Assembly (NCBI GenBank): GCA_947088415.1
Contig: CAMUGK010000025.1
Coordinates: 1-11,440 of the forward strand
Direction: 5' to 3'
DNA length: 11,440 nucleotides
DNA from: an uncultured Bacillota bacterium
GTDB taxonomy: Bacteria > Bacillota > Clostridia > Christensenellales > UBA1242
Made by a program: the position numbers and the translations under genes. This document shows, in pieces, positions 1-6,014 of this stretch; within the stretch, counting starts at the first letter, position 1, and each line of letters begins with the position of its first letter. The notes beneath the pieces were generated by a model, which ran no database searches, was not told the origin of the DNA, and saw only the letters and a program-made list of their open reading frames with translations.

Positions 1-21
1 AAAGACGAATTTAAGTCTTTT
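1..21 (+). terminator. Possible intrinsic terminator of an upstream gene
   Basis: AAAGAC (1-6) can pair with GTCTTT (15-20) around an 8-base AT loop, and the right arm runs into a T-rich stretch. The stem is short and weak as seen, but the window starts inside it, so a longer left arm may lie outside. It would separate the ABC ATPase gene from whatever lies upstream. Confidence 0.35.
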
Positions 22-70
22 ATCTTTTACTTTATTTTATTATTTTAATTAAATAATAATCATTAAACAA

Positions 71-98
71 TTGTTTGCTTTTTTTATTTTTTTATAGT
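71..98 (+). promoter_or_regulatory. Putative sigma-A type promoter for the ABC ATPase gene
   Basis: TTGTTT (71-76) and TATAGT (93-98) are separated by 16 bases and resemble -35 and -10 boxes. Predicted transcription start is near 105, just before the AAAGGAG ribosome binding site at 108-114, giving a very short leader. The surroundings are extremely AT-rich, so chance matches are common. Confidence 0.4.
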
Positions 99-121
99 AA
101 AATAAACAAAGGAGAAAAACT

Positions 122-766
122 ATGCTTCAAGTTAAAAATTTGTTTTTAAAATATACAAGAGAATATTTTGCCCTTTATGATATTAATATTGATGTTGAAC
201 AAGGCGAAAGTGTGGCATTGGTCGGCGAAGATGAAAGCGGAAAAACTTCGCTTTTGCGTGTTCTTGCTAAACTTGAAAAACCAAGCAAGGGGAATGTTTA
301 CATTAAAGATATTCCACTAAAAAAACTCAATTATAAAACCGATATAAGCGCAGGTTATGTTCCTGCTAAGCCAGCCTTTTTTGAAAAAAAGACTGTTTAT
401 GAAAACTTTAAATATATTTTAAAAGAACGCGGACTTTCTGCAAGTGAAATTGAAAATAAGATTAACAAAGTTTTGATTGAATATTCTATTGAAAATCTTA
501 AAGATAAAAAGGTTGGCGATTTGAGTTTGGAAGAGCAATATGTGCTTTCATTTATTCGTCTATCTTTCCGTGAACTTGAACTTTTGATGGTGGACAATAT
601 TTTTGATAATATCAGCGAAGAAACAAAAGAAGTTGTTTTATCTTTAATCAAACAACTTAAAACAAAAAATACAACTTTAATTGTTGCAACAACTAAGTCA
701 GAAATAGCAAGCAAGGTTTGTAAACGCAAAATTTTCTTTAAAAATGGGTCAATTGTTGAAAATTAA
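122..766 (+). CDS. Orphan ABC-type ATPase domain protein with degenerate catalytic motifs
   Basis: This 214-residue protein has the size and motif order of a single ABC nucleotide-binding domain. An A-loop-like Tyr (Y11) precedes a Walker A motif GEDESGKTS (35-43), so nucleotide binding looks possible. The hydrolysis residues are changed. The Q-loop Gln is Ala (A82 in GYVPAKP), and the signature is LSLEEQ (134-139) instead of LSGGQ. The Walker B catalytic Glu is Asn (D158-N159), and the switch His is Thr (near T190). The start ATG has AAAGGAG at 108-114. No permease gene is adjacent; the gene has its own promoter and terminator and looks monocistronic. From the family, an ABC subunit that binds but hardly hydrolyses ATP could be regulatory, or the degenerate half of a heterodimer encoded elsewhere. 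The fold is confident; the role and substrate are unknown. Confidence 0.8.
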   Translation: MLQVKNLFLKYTREYFALYDINIDVEQGESVALVGEDESGKTSLLRVLAKLEKPSKGNVYIKDIPLKKLNYKTDISAGYVPAKPAFFEKKTVYENFKYILKERGLSASEIENKINKVLIEYSIENLKDKKVGDLSLEEQYVLSFIRLSFRELELLMVDNIFDNISEETKEVVLSLIKQLKTKNTTLIVATTKSEIASKVCKRKIFFKNGSIVEN

Positions 767-791
767 AAAAACAGCCGATGGCTGTTTTTTT
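765..791. terminator. Bidirectional intrinsic terminator between convergent genes
   Basis: ACAGCC (771-776) pairs with GGCTGT (780-785) around the loop GAT. A runs on the left and T runs on the right make it work on both strands. It ends the ABC ATPase gene on the plus strand, whose TAA stop (764-766) touches the A-tract, and the Asn/Gln-rich gene on the minus strand. Confidence 0.88.
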
Positions 792-814
792 AATATAGTT
801 ATTAAGTTGATAAT

Positions 815-1213
815 TTAAAGTGTTTGATTTTTAGGCATATCATTTTGAGTTGAAGATTGAGATTTAACTTCGCTCTTTTTTTCATCTTTTTTCTTTTTGT
901 TAAGGGCTGAAAATAGGCTCATTAAATTATTTGAATTGTCTCCGCCTTGAGATGATAAGAGAGATGAAAGCATGTCAAAATTTCCATCTGCTTTACCATT
1001 CATCATTGAAAGAAGAAGGGGGAGCAAATTATTTTGCAAGCCTTGATTATTTTGTTGAGTATTTGAATTATTTTCAAAATTTTGTGAATTATTGCCAGAA
1101 GAATATGCTTCCACAGGATAGAGTGGTGGCATATTTTTTGTATCGCTGTTTTGTTGATTATTTTGAGGTTTATTCAAGCCGTTCAAAAGATTTTGTAAAA
1201 TGTTATTTTCCAT
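815..1213 (-). CDS. Hypothetical Asn/Gln-rich low-complexity protein
   Basis: I do not recognise this 132-residue protein. The first 62 residues are about 45% Asn plus Gln and are probably disordered. A more ordered segment follows (63-105) with hydrophobic runs such as LLPLLLSMM (63-71) and LMSLFSAL (97-104), and then a Lys/Glu/Ser/Gln-rich charged tail. There is no signal peptide or clear membrane helix. Residues 71-80 (MNGKADGNFD) resemble residues 51-60 of the divergent neighbour at 1292 (LNQKQNGTFD). No Shine-Dalgarno is visible before the ATG at 1213, and the next Met (residue 28) has none either. I chose the upstream ATG because a -10-like box lies just in front of it, so the mRNA may be leaderless. 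The plus-strand reading frame over the same bases looks like a shadow of the Asn/Gln codons. Function unknown; that it is a gene is moderately sure. Confidence 0.65.
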   Translation of the reverse strand: MENNILQNLLNGLNKPQNNQQNSDTKNMPPLYPVEAYSSGNNSQNFENNSNTQQNNQGLQNNLLPLLLSMMNGKADGNFDMLSSLLSSQGGDNSNNLMSLFSALNKKKKDEKKSEVKSQSSTQNDMPKNQTL

Positions 1214-1217
1214 ACTA

Positions 1218-1250
1218 AATATATATTCTGCTTTTAAAAAATTAGTGCAA
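1218..1250 (-). promoter_or_regulatory. Possible promoter of the Asn/Gln-rich gene, near-leaderless
   Basis: On the minus strand TTGCAC (1250-1245) could be a -35 box, with overlapping -10-like sequences AATATA/TATATT at 1227-1218. Transcription would start within a few bases of the ATG at 1213, which would explain the missing ribosome binding site. The exact -10 register is ambiguous because of the TATATA run. Confidence 0.3.
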
Positions 1251-1276
1251 CAATTATAATTTTATAGACATATAAT
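1232..1276 (+). promoter_or_regulatory. Putative promoter region of the small protein/protease operon
   Basis: Two perfect TATAAT hexamers lie upstream of the 1292 gene, at 1255-1260 and 1271-1276. The first has a weak TTTTAA 17 bases upstream (1232-1237) and leaves room for the AGGAGG at 1282-1287. The second would put the transcription start at the ribosome binding site itself. The region is shared with the divergent minus-strand gene. Confidence 0.35.
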
Positions 1277-1291
1277 ATAGCAGGAGGTTTT

Positions 1292-1567
1292 ATGAAAAAG
1301 AGTTTATGGGACTATGGAGAACAAAAATTAAATAAAGATGTTCAAAAAAATCAAGTGCGAGAAGAAGATGTTATTCGTGAATATGACAAAATAAAAAACA
1401 TGTCACAAAATGAGGCACAAAATAATCTTATGGCAGAAGTATTAAATCAAAAGCAAAACGGGACTTTTGATTTTCAAAAACTTGCAAGTCAAGTTGAAAG
1501 TCTTAAAGGGTATTTACCAGAAAAGGATTTTGAAAATTTAAAAGGAATGTTAGAAAGCTTAAAATGA
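1292..1567 (+). CDS. Hypothetical 91-residue protein coupled to a subtilase
   Basis: A small, charged, soluble protein with no signal peptide, membrane segment or Cys. It is predicted mainly helical from its composition. Residues 1-35 are rich in Lys/Glu/Asp. Residues 40-91 form an amphipathic-looking segment with the block LNQKQNGTFD (51-60) and a C-terminal Leu/Lys-rich helix. The start has a perfect AGGAGG at 1282-1287, 4 bases before the ATG. Its stop overlaps the start of the protease gene as ATGA (1564-1567), so the two are translationally coupled and are likely made in fixed proportion. By inference it could be a partner, inhibitor, adaptor or substrate of the protease, but nothing in the sequence proves this. 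I do not recognise a named family. Confidence 0.75.
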   Translation: MKKSLWDYGEQKLNKDVQKNQVREEDVIREYDKIKNMSQNEAQNNLMAEVLNQKQNGTFDFQKLASQVESLKGYLPEKDFENLKGMLESLK

Positions 1568-2703
1568 ATTTTGATAAAATAGATAAAATGCTTTTACATA
1601 GGGTTACAACCTTTTCAGAAGATAAAAAAACCGATTGTTTTGTCAAGGTTAACAACTTTGATAAAATGAGAAATTATTTTAAAAATAAAAACATTGATGT
1701 TTTACATGAATATTTATTCATAAATACTTTTCGTATAAGCGTCAACAAAAATCAACTTTTTTCTTTGTCTACACTAGGAAATGTCAACAAAATCTTTTCA
1801 GTTGCAAGTGCAAGTGTGCTCGTTAATGTCAGCAAAGAAATTTTAGGTGCAAATCAAACTGCATTGACTGGCAAAGGTGTGACGGTTGCATTTATTGATA
1901 CAGGCATATCATCTCACTGTGATTTTTTAATAGGCAAAAAACGAATTAAATTTTTTAAAGATTTCATTTTAGACAAAGCACATAATTATGACGATAATGG
2001 ACATGGAACATTTGTTGCAGGAGTTTGCAGTGGTGGTGGAGTTCTTTCTGCTGGAAGGTTTTCTGGTTTTGCACCACAAACGGATATAGTTTCACTTAAA
2101 GCATTGAATGGTCTTGGCGAAGCGTCAGCAGATAAAATATTGGACGCTATGGAATGGGTTTATCAAAATCATGAGAAGTATAACATTAAAGTGGTGTGCA
2201 TGAGTTTTGGCAGTGAGCCGTTAGGCTTTAATGACCCAATCATGAGCGGGGCAGAAGCATTATGGAAGGAGGGCGTCACGGTTGTCGCAGCTGCTGGCAA
2301 TAGTGGGCCAGAATATCAAACTATAAAAAGTCCGGGGGTTAGTAGTCAGATTATAACAGTAGGTGGCTTTGATGACAACCGAATTGAAAATGGGTTTAAT
2401 GAAGACTTTTTTGAAATTGCAAATTTTTCTTCACGTGGCCCAGCTTTTAAAAGATTCAAACCAGATTGTGTTGCACCTTCTGTTGATATAACATCGTGTG
2501 GAATTCAAAAGGTTTATACCACTCTTTCAGGAACAAGTGTGGCAACCCCAATGATTGCAGGACTTGCATGTTTGCTTCTTGAAAAAGAGCCAGCATTGTC
2601 GCCAAATCAAATTAAAAATATATTACTTGCAAATTCAAAACCAATAACATTAAATAAAAATTTTGAAGGTTTTGGTTATCCTAATTTAAAAAAATTTATA
2701 TAA
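1564..2703 (+). CDS. Intracellular subtilisin-family (S8) serine protease
   Basis: This 379-residue protein has the complete subtilase catalytic set: Asp112 (AFIDTGISSH), His147 (NGHGTFVAG), oxyanion-hole Asn246 (AAAGNSGP) and Ser325 (LSGTSVATP). Residues about 22-80 look like a short I9-type prodomain that folds over the active site, followed by a linker and the catalytic domain from about residue 90. There is no N-terminal signal peptide, membrane anchor or cell-wall domain, so it probably acts in the cytoplasm, like AprX or Isp-type proteases of Gram-positives. Metal-binding or C-terminal accessory domains are not obvious. The ATG overlaps the stop of the 91-residue gene (ATGA), implying coupled translation. 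A strong bidirectional terminator starts at its stop codon. The protease call is very sure; cytoplasmic location and prodomain are inferred. Confidence 0.95.
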   Translation: MNFDKIDKMLLHRVTTFSEDKKTDCFVKVNNFDKMRNYFKNKNIDVLHEYLFINTFRISVNKNQLFSLSTLGNVNKIFSVASASVLVNVSKEILGANQTALTGKGVTVAFIDTGISSHCDFLIGKKRIKFFKDFILDKAHNYDDNGHGTFVAGVCSGGGVLSAGRFSGFAPQTDIVSLKALNGLGEASADKILDAMEWVYQNHEKYNIKVVCMSFGSEPLGFNDPIMSGAEALWKEGVTVVAAAGNSGPEYQTIKSPGVSSQIITVGGFDDNRIENGFNEDFFEIANFSSRGPAFKRFKPDCVAPSVDITSCGIQKVYTTLSGTSVATPMIAGLACLLLEKEPALSPNQIKNILLANSKPITLNKNFEGFGYPNLKKFI

Positions 2704-2726
2704 AAAAGTGGCGTTGCCACTTTTTT
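2702..2726. terminator. Bidirectional intrinsic terminator between the protease and murG
   Basis: AAAAAAGTGGC (2702-2712) pairs perfectly with GCCACTTTTTT (2716-2726) around the loop GTT. It overlaps the TAA stop of the protease gene on the plus strand (2701-2703) and the TAA stop of murG on the minus strand (2725-2727), so one hairpin ends both convergent transcripts. Confidence 0.92.
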
Positions 2727-3783
2727 AACTTAATGGATTTTTCTTTTCAACTTTTTTAATAATTTCAATAATTTTATCGCAGGAATTAAAATTTTGCGTA
2801 TTTTTCATGTTATTTTCAAATTTTTGGCTATTTTTTATTAAATTATCTAATTTTAAGAAAAACTTTTTTTTGTCAAATCCCTCTTCTTCTAACATGTCAG
2901 CAATGCCTAGTTTTGAAAACAATTTGGCATTTTGAATTTGGTCACCACGAGAACAAGCCTTAGAAAGTGGAATTAAAAGACTTGGAATTTTGTTTGCTAA
3001 AAGTTCATTTATAACCCCAGAACCAGCACGTGAAATTGCAAAGTCGGCAAAGGCATAATAATCGCCAATATTATCAGCATAAGAAACTTGAAGATAATTT
3101 TTGTGTTTAATCTCTTGACTTGCTTGTTTGCCTGCAATATGAACAATATTAAATTTTTTTGTTAACTCATCCAAGTTTTCCCAAACCTTTTCATTGATAA
3201 ATTTTGCACCTAAAGACCCCCCAATAACAAGAAGGTTTGCAAGCGACTTGTCAAAGTCTCCACAATTTAAAATTTTAAGTTTGCTTCCTTTAAGTACCTT
3301 TTCGCGAAGAGGTTGACCTGTGAAAACACATTTTTTATTCTTGGCAGTTTCTCTAAATGTGCAACACATTATATCGCATTTTTTTAAAATGATTTTATTG
3401 GCAAGGCCAAAAGATAAATCGCTTTCATGGCTTATAATAGGAATGCCAAGTTTTTTGCCAGCAATCACTGTTGGCAGAGAAACAAACCCGCCTTTTGAAA
3501 AAATTACATTAGGTTGAATTTGTCTTAAAATTTTTTTTGCTTCTCTAACGCCTTTAAAAAGTTTGATTGGGATAAGCAAGTTTTTTAAAGTTAATTTTCT
3601 TTCAAGTTTGGCAGCACTAATTTCGTGAAAAGTTATTTTTTTTTCTTTACTTAAAATTTCTTTTTCCATTCCGTTTGAGCCAACAAAATGAATCTCATAT
3701 TCTTCCTTTAGTTTTTCAGCAACAGCAAGGGCGGGGTAAACATGCCCAGCAGTTCCACCACCAGTCAAAACAATCTTCTTCAT
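2725..3783 (-). CDS. murG: UDP-GlcNAc:lipid I N-acetylglucosaminyltransferase MurG
   Basis: MurG adds GlcNAc from UDP-GlcNAc to lipid I on the inner face of the membrane, making lipid II for peptidoglycan. The 352 residues are full length for the family. The first Gly-rich loop is GGGTAGHVYPAL (8-19) with the key His14. SKGGFVSLP is at 96-104 and the HE pair is H119-E120. The second Gly-rich loop is GGSLGA (188-193). The UDP-GlcNAc site is SRAGSGVINE (251-260), followed by SRGDQIQNA (278-286). HESD in place of HEQN is, as I recall, usual in clostridial homologues. The start ATG has AAGGAG (3795-3790) upstream. The gene stands alone rather than in a division/cell-wall cluster, and is divergent from the topoisomerase operon. 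Its stop lies in the shared terminator. Confidence 0.95.
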   Translation of the reverse strand: MKKIVLTGGGTAGHVYPALAVAEKLKEEYEIHFVGSNGMEKEILSKEKKITFHEISAAKLERKLTLKNLLIPIKLFKGVREAKKILRQIQPNVIFSKGGFVSLPTVIAGKKLGIPIISHESDLSFGLANKIILKKCDIMCCTFRETAKNKKCVFTGQPLREKVLKGSKLKILNCGDFDKSLANLLVIGGSLGAKFINEKVWENLDELTKKFNIVHIAGKQASQEIKHKNYLQVSYADNIGDYYAFADFAISRAGSGVINELLANKIPSLLIPLSKACSRGDQIQNAKLFSKLGIADMLEEEGFDKKKFFLKLDNLIKNSQKFENNMKNTQNFNSCDKIIEIIKKVEKKNPLS

Positions 3784-3801
3784 AATCTTCTCCTTGAAAG
3801 T

Positions 3802-3807
3802 ATTATA
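3802..3807 (-). promoter_or_regulatory. Putative -10 box of the murG promoter
   Basis: On the minus strand a perfect TATAAT (3807-3802) lies directly upstream of the murG ribosome binding site. The predicted transcription start is near 3795, giving a leader of only about 12 bases. I see no good -35 hexamer at the expected distance, so the call rests on the -10 alone. Confidence 0.35.
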
Positions 3808-3911
3808 CGCTAAAACTGCTGAAAATATTTTAATGAATAAATATGCATAAATATAAATAATAATGCAATAAATTTCAATTTAAAAAATATCTCAAATTTA
3901 GCGAATTTTGT

Positions 3912-3940
3912 TTTTAATTTTTTTATTTTTTTGATATAAT
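3912..3940 (+). promoter_or_regulatory. Putative extended -10 promoter of the topoisomerase operon
   Basis: TGATATAAT (3932-3940) is a TGn-extended -10 box with perfect TATAAT at 3935-3940. A weak TTTTAA lies 17 bases upstream (3912-3917). The predicted start is near 3947, followed by AGGAG at 3960-3964. The imperfect palindrome at 3893-3910 (CAAATT, then TAGCG, then AATTTTG) lies just upstream and could be an operator, but this is weak. Confidence 0.5.
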
Positions 3941-3970
3941 TTAGTTAACAATAAAAGTTAGGAGAAGTTC

Positions 3971-5926
3971 ATGGCTGAACAAAATTATGATTCAAAAGAC
4001 ATTGTTGTTCTTGAAGGACTTGATGCGGTTAGGTTAAGACCAGGCATGTATATTGGAACAACAGGCATAAAAGGGCTTCATCATCTTTTATGGGAAATTG
4101 TTGACAATGCTATTGACGAAATTGCAAATGGTTATGGTGACACTATTACAATCACGCTTAATAAAGACGGCTCGGCAACTGTTGAAGATAATGGTCGTGG
4201 CATTCCTGTGGACATGCACCCAACACTTCACAAGAGTGGTGTAGAAGTTGTTTATACAACCTTGCACGCAGGTGGAAAGTTTAATAACAACAACTATAAA
4301 TTTTCTGGCGGTCTTCATGGTGTTGGTGCTTCTGTAACGAATGCGTTGTCAAAATGGTGCAGGGTTGAAGTTTTTAAAAATGGCAAGGAGTATGAAATTT
4401 CTTTCCATTCATATAAAGACGAAAATGGCAAAATGCACAGTGGTAAAGCTGAGTATCCTTTACGAGAAGTGGGCAATACAAAAAAATCTGGAACAAAAGT
4501 TACATTTTTGCCAGATAGTGAAATGTTTGGCTCATTAAAATTTAATCTTGAAACCATTGCGGTTAGAGCAAGAGAACTTGCATTTTTAAATAAAGGTTTA
4601 AGACTTGTTTTAATTGACCAAAACTCTGAATACCAAGAGACCTTTCATTATGAAGGTGGAATTGCAGATTTTGTAACTTATCTTGTTGAAGGCAAAAACA
4701 AAATGTTTTCAAAACCTGTATATTTTCATGCTGAAGATAAGAATTTTGATTTGGAAGTTGCTTTTATTTACACAGATAGTTACACCGAAAACTCTTTCTC
4801 TTTTGTAAACAACATTCCAACCATTGAAGGTGGAACTCATGAGACTGGTTTTAAATCGGCTTTTACAAAAGTTATGAATGATTATGCTCGAGGTGAAGGC
4901 TTTTTGAAAGATAAGGAAGATAACCTTTATGGCGAAGACTTCAGGGAAGGTATAACAGTTGTTTTAAATGTCAAAATGAACAATGTTCAATTTGAAGGTC
5001 AAACCAAAACTAAACTTGGCAATCCTGAAGCCAAAACTATGGTTGAAAGTTTAACTATAAAAGAATTAAGTAAATTCTTATCGGATAAGAAAAATTCGAC
5101 CATGGCAGAAGTAATTGTAAACAAAGCAAAAGGTGCTGCAAAAGTTAGACTTGCTGCCAAAAAAGCAAAGGAACTTACACGTGCTAAAAACTCAGCTGAA
5201 AACTTTAATCTTGTTGGCAAACTTGCTGCTTCAACGTCAAGAAATAAAGAGAAAAATGAACTTTTTATTGTCGAAGGCGATTCTGCGGGTGGAAGTGCAA
5301 AACAAGGAAGAGATAGACGTTTTCAAGCAATCTTGCCACTTAGAGGAAAACCACTTAATGCCGAAAAGAAGCGTATTGACCAAGTGCTTGCAAATGAAGA
5401 AATAAGAACTATTATATCTGCACTTGACACAGGCTTTGGCGAAGATTTTGATTTGTCCACACTAAGATACAATAAAGTTATCATTTTGTCCGATGCCGAT
5501 CAAGACGGTGCCCATATAAGAGCAATACTTTTGACATTTTTCTTTAGATATATGCGAGAATTAATCAATGATGGTCATGTGTATATTGGCATGCCACCGC
5601 TTTATAAAGTTTATAAAAAAGATTATTGTGAATATGTCTATTCAGATGCCGAATTGCCACAGGCAATCACAAGAGCAGGAAAGGGATATTTAATTCAACG
5701 ATATAAAGGTCTTGGCGAAATGAATCCAGAACAACTTTGGGAAACAACCATGGACCCTGACCATAGAACTTTGGTGCAAGTGACTATTGAAGACGCTGCC
5801 GAAGCCGAGAAAATGGTTACAACACTTATGGGCGATAATATCGAAGCAAGAAAAGCCTATATAAACCAACATGCAAACTTTGATAAAGAAGATGATTTTA
5901 TTAAAAATTATAAAGAAAACAAATAA
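3971..5926 (+). CDS. parE: Type IIA DNA topoisomerase subunit B (ParE-like; GyrB alternative)
   Basis: This is the ATPase subunit of a type IIA topoisomerase, working with the A subunit encoded next. The 651 residues are full length. The GHKL ATPase domain has catalytic Glu42 and Mg-binding Asn46 in WEIVDNAIDE (41-50), EDNGRGIPV (72-80), and the ATP lid FSGGLHGVGAS (111-121). The transducer carries the QTK loop (Q344-T345-K346). The TOPRIM domain has EGDSAGGSA (435-443), PLRGKPLN (456-463) and DADQD (508-512). A conserved C-terminal block follows (580-631), with no large insert. The ATG has AGGAG at 3960-3964. I favour ParE because the lid region reads KFNNNNYKFSGG rather than the GyrB-like KFGGGGYKVSGG, and because dnaA, dnaN and recF are not nearby. 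Gyrase B cannot be excluded, since annotation tools often name this clade gyrB. Confidence 0.93.
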   Translation: MAEQNYDSKDIVVLEGLDAVRLRPGMYIGTTGIKGLHHLLWEIVDNAIDEIANGYGDTITITLNKDGSATVEDNGRGIPVDMHPTLHKSGVEVVYTTLHAGGKFNNNNYKFSGGLHGVGASVTNALSKWCRVEVFKNGKEYEISFHSYKDENGKMHSGKAEYPLREVGNTKKSGTKVTFLPDSEMFGSLKFNLETIAVRARELAFLNKGLRLVLIDQNSEYQETFHYEGGIADFVTYLVEGKNKMFSKPVYFHAEDKNFDLEVAFIYTDSYTENSFSFVNNIPTIEGGTHETGFKSAFTKVMNDYARGEGFLKDKEDNLYGEDFREGITVVLNVKMNNVQFEGQTKTKLGNPEAKTMVESLTIKELSKFLSDKKNSTMAEVIVNKAKGAAKVRLAAKKAKELTRAKNSAENFNLVGKLAASTSRNKEKNELFIVEGDSAGGSAKQGRDRRFQAILPLRGKPLNAEKKRIDQVLANEEIRTIISALDTGFGEDFDLSTLRYNKVIILSDADQDGAHIRAILLTFFFRYMRELINDGHVYIGMPPLYKVYKKDYCEYVYSDAELPQAITRAGKGYLIQRYKGLGEMNPEQLWETTMDPDHRTLVQVTIEDAAEAEKMVTTLMGDNIEARKAYINQHANFDKEDDFIKNYKENK

Positions 5927-6014
5927 AAATTCATGTCGGCATTTAGACTAAATTGAAAAAGAGAATTTAAAGTGCGACAATGAAAACAAAACCAAAATAC
6001 TTTATGAGGTTAAT

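Noticed and set aside
931..1218. Plus-strand open frame of 95 codons opposite the Asn/Gln-rich gene
   Set aside because: It is Phe/Tyr-rich because it reads the complement of Asn/Gln codons, and no ribosome binding site precedes its start. The minus-strand frame covers more and ends just before a proper terminator.
3320..3517. Plus-strand frame inside murG
   Set aside because: It is antisense to strongly conserved MurG motifs and has no start signals.
3808..3903. Inverted heptamers CGCTAAA (3808-3814) and TTTAGCG (3897-3903) in the murG/parE divergent promoter region as a looping operator
   Set aside because: In about 180 bases of AT-rich sequence a matching heptamer pair is expected by chance, and no regulator gene is nearby.
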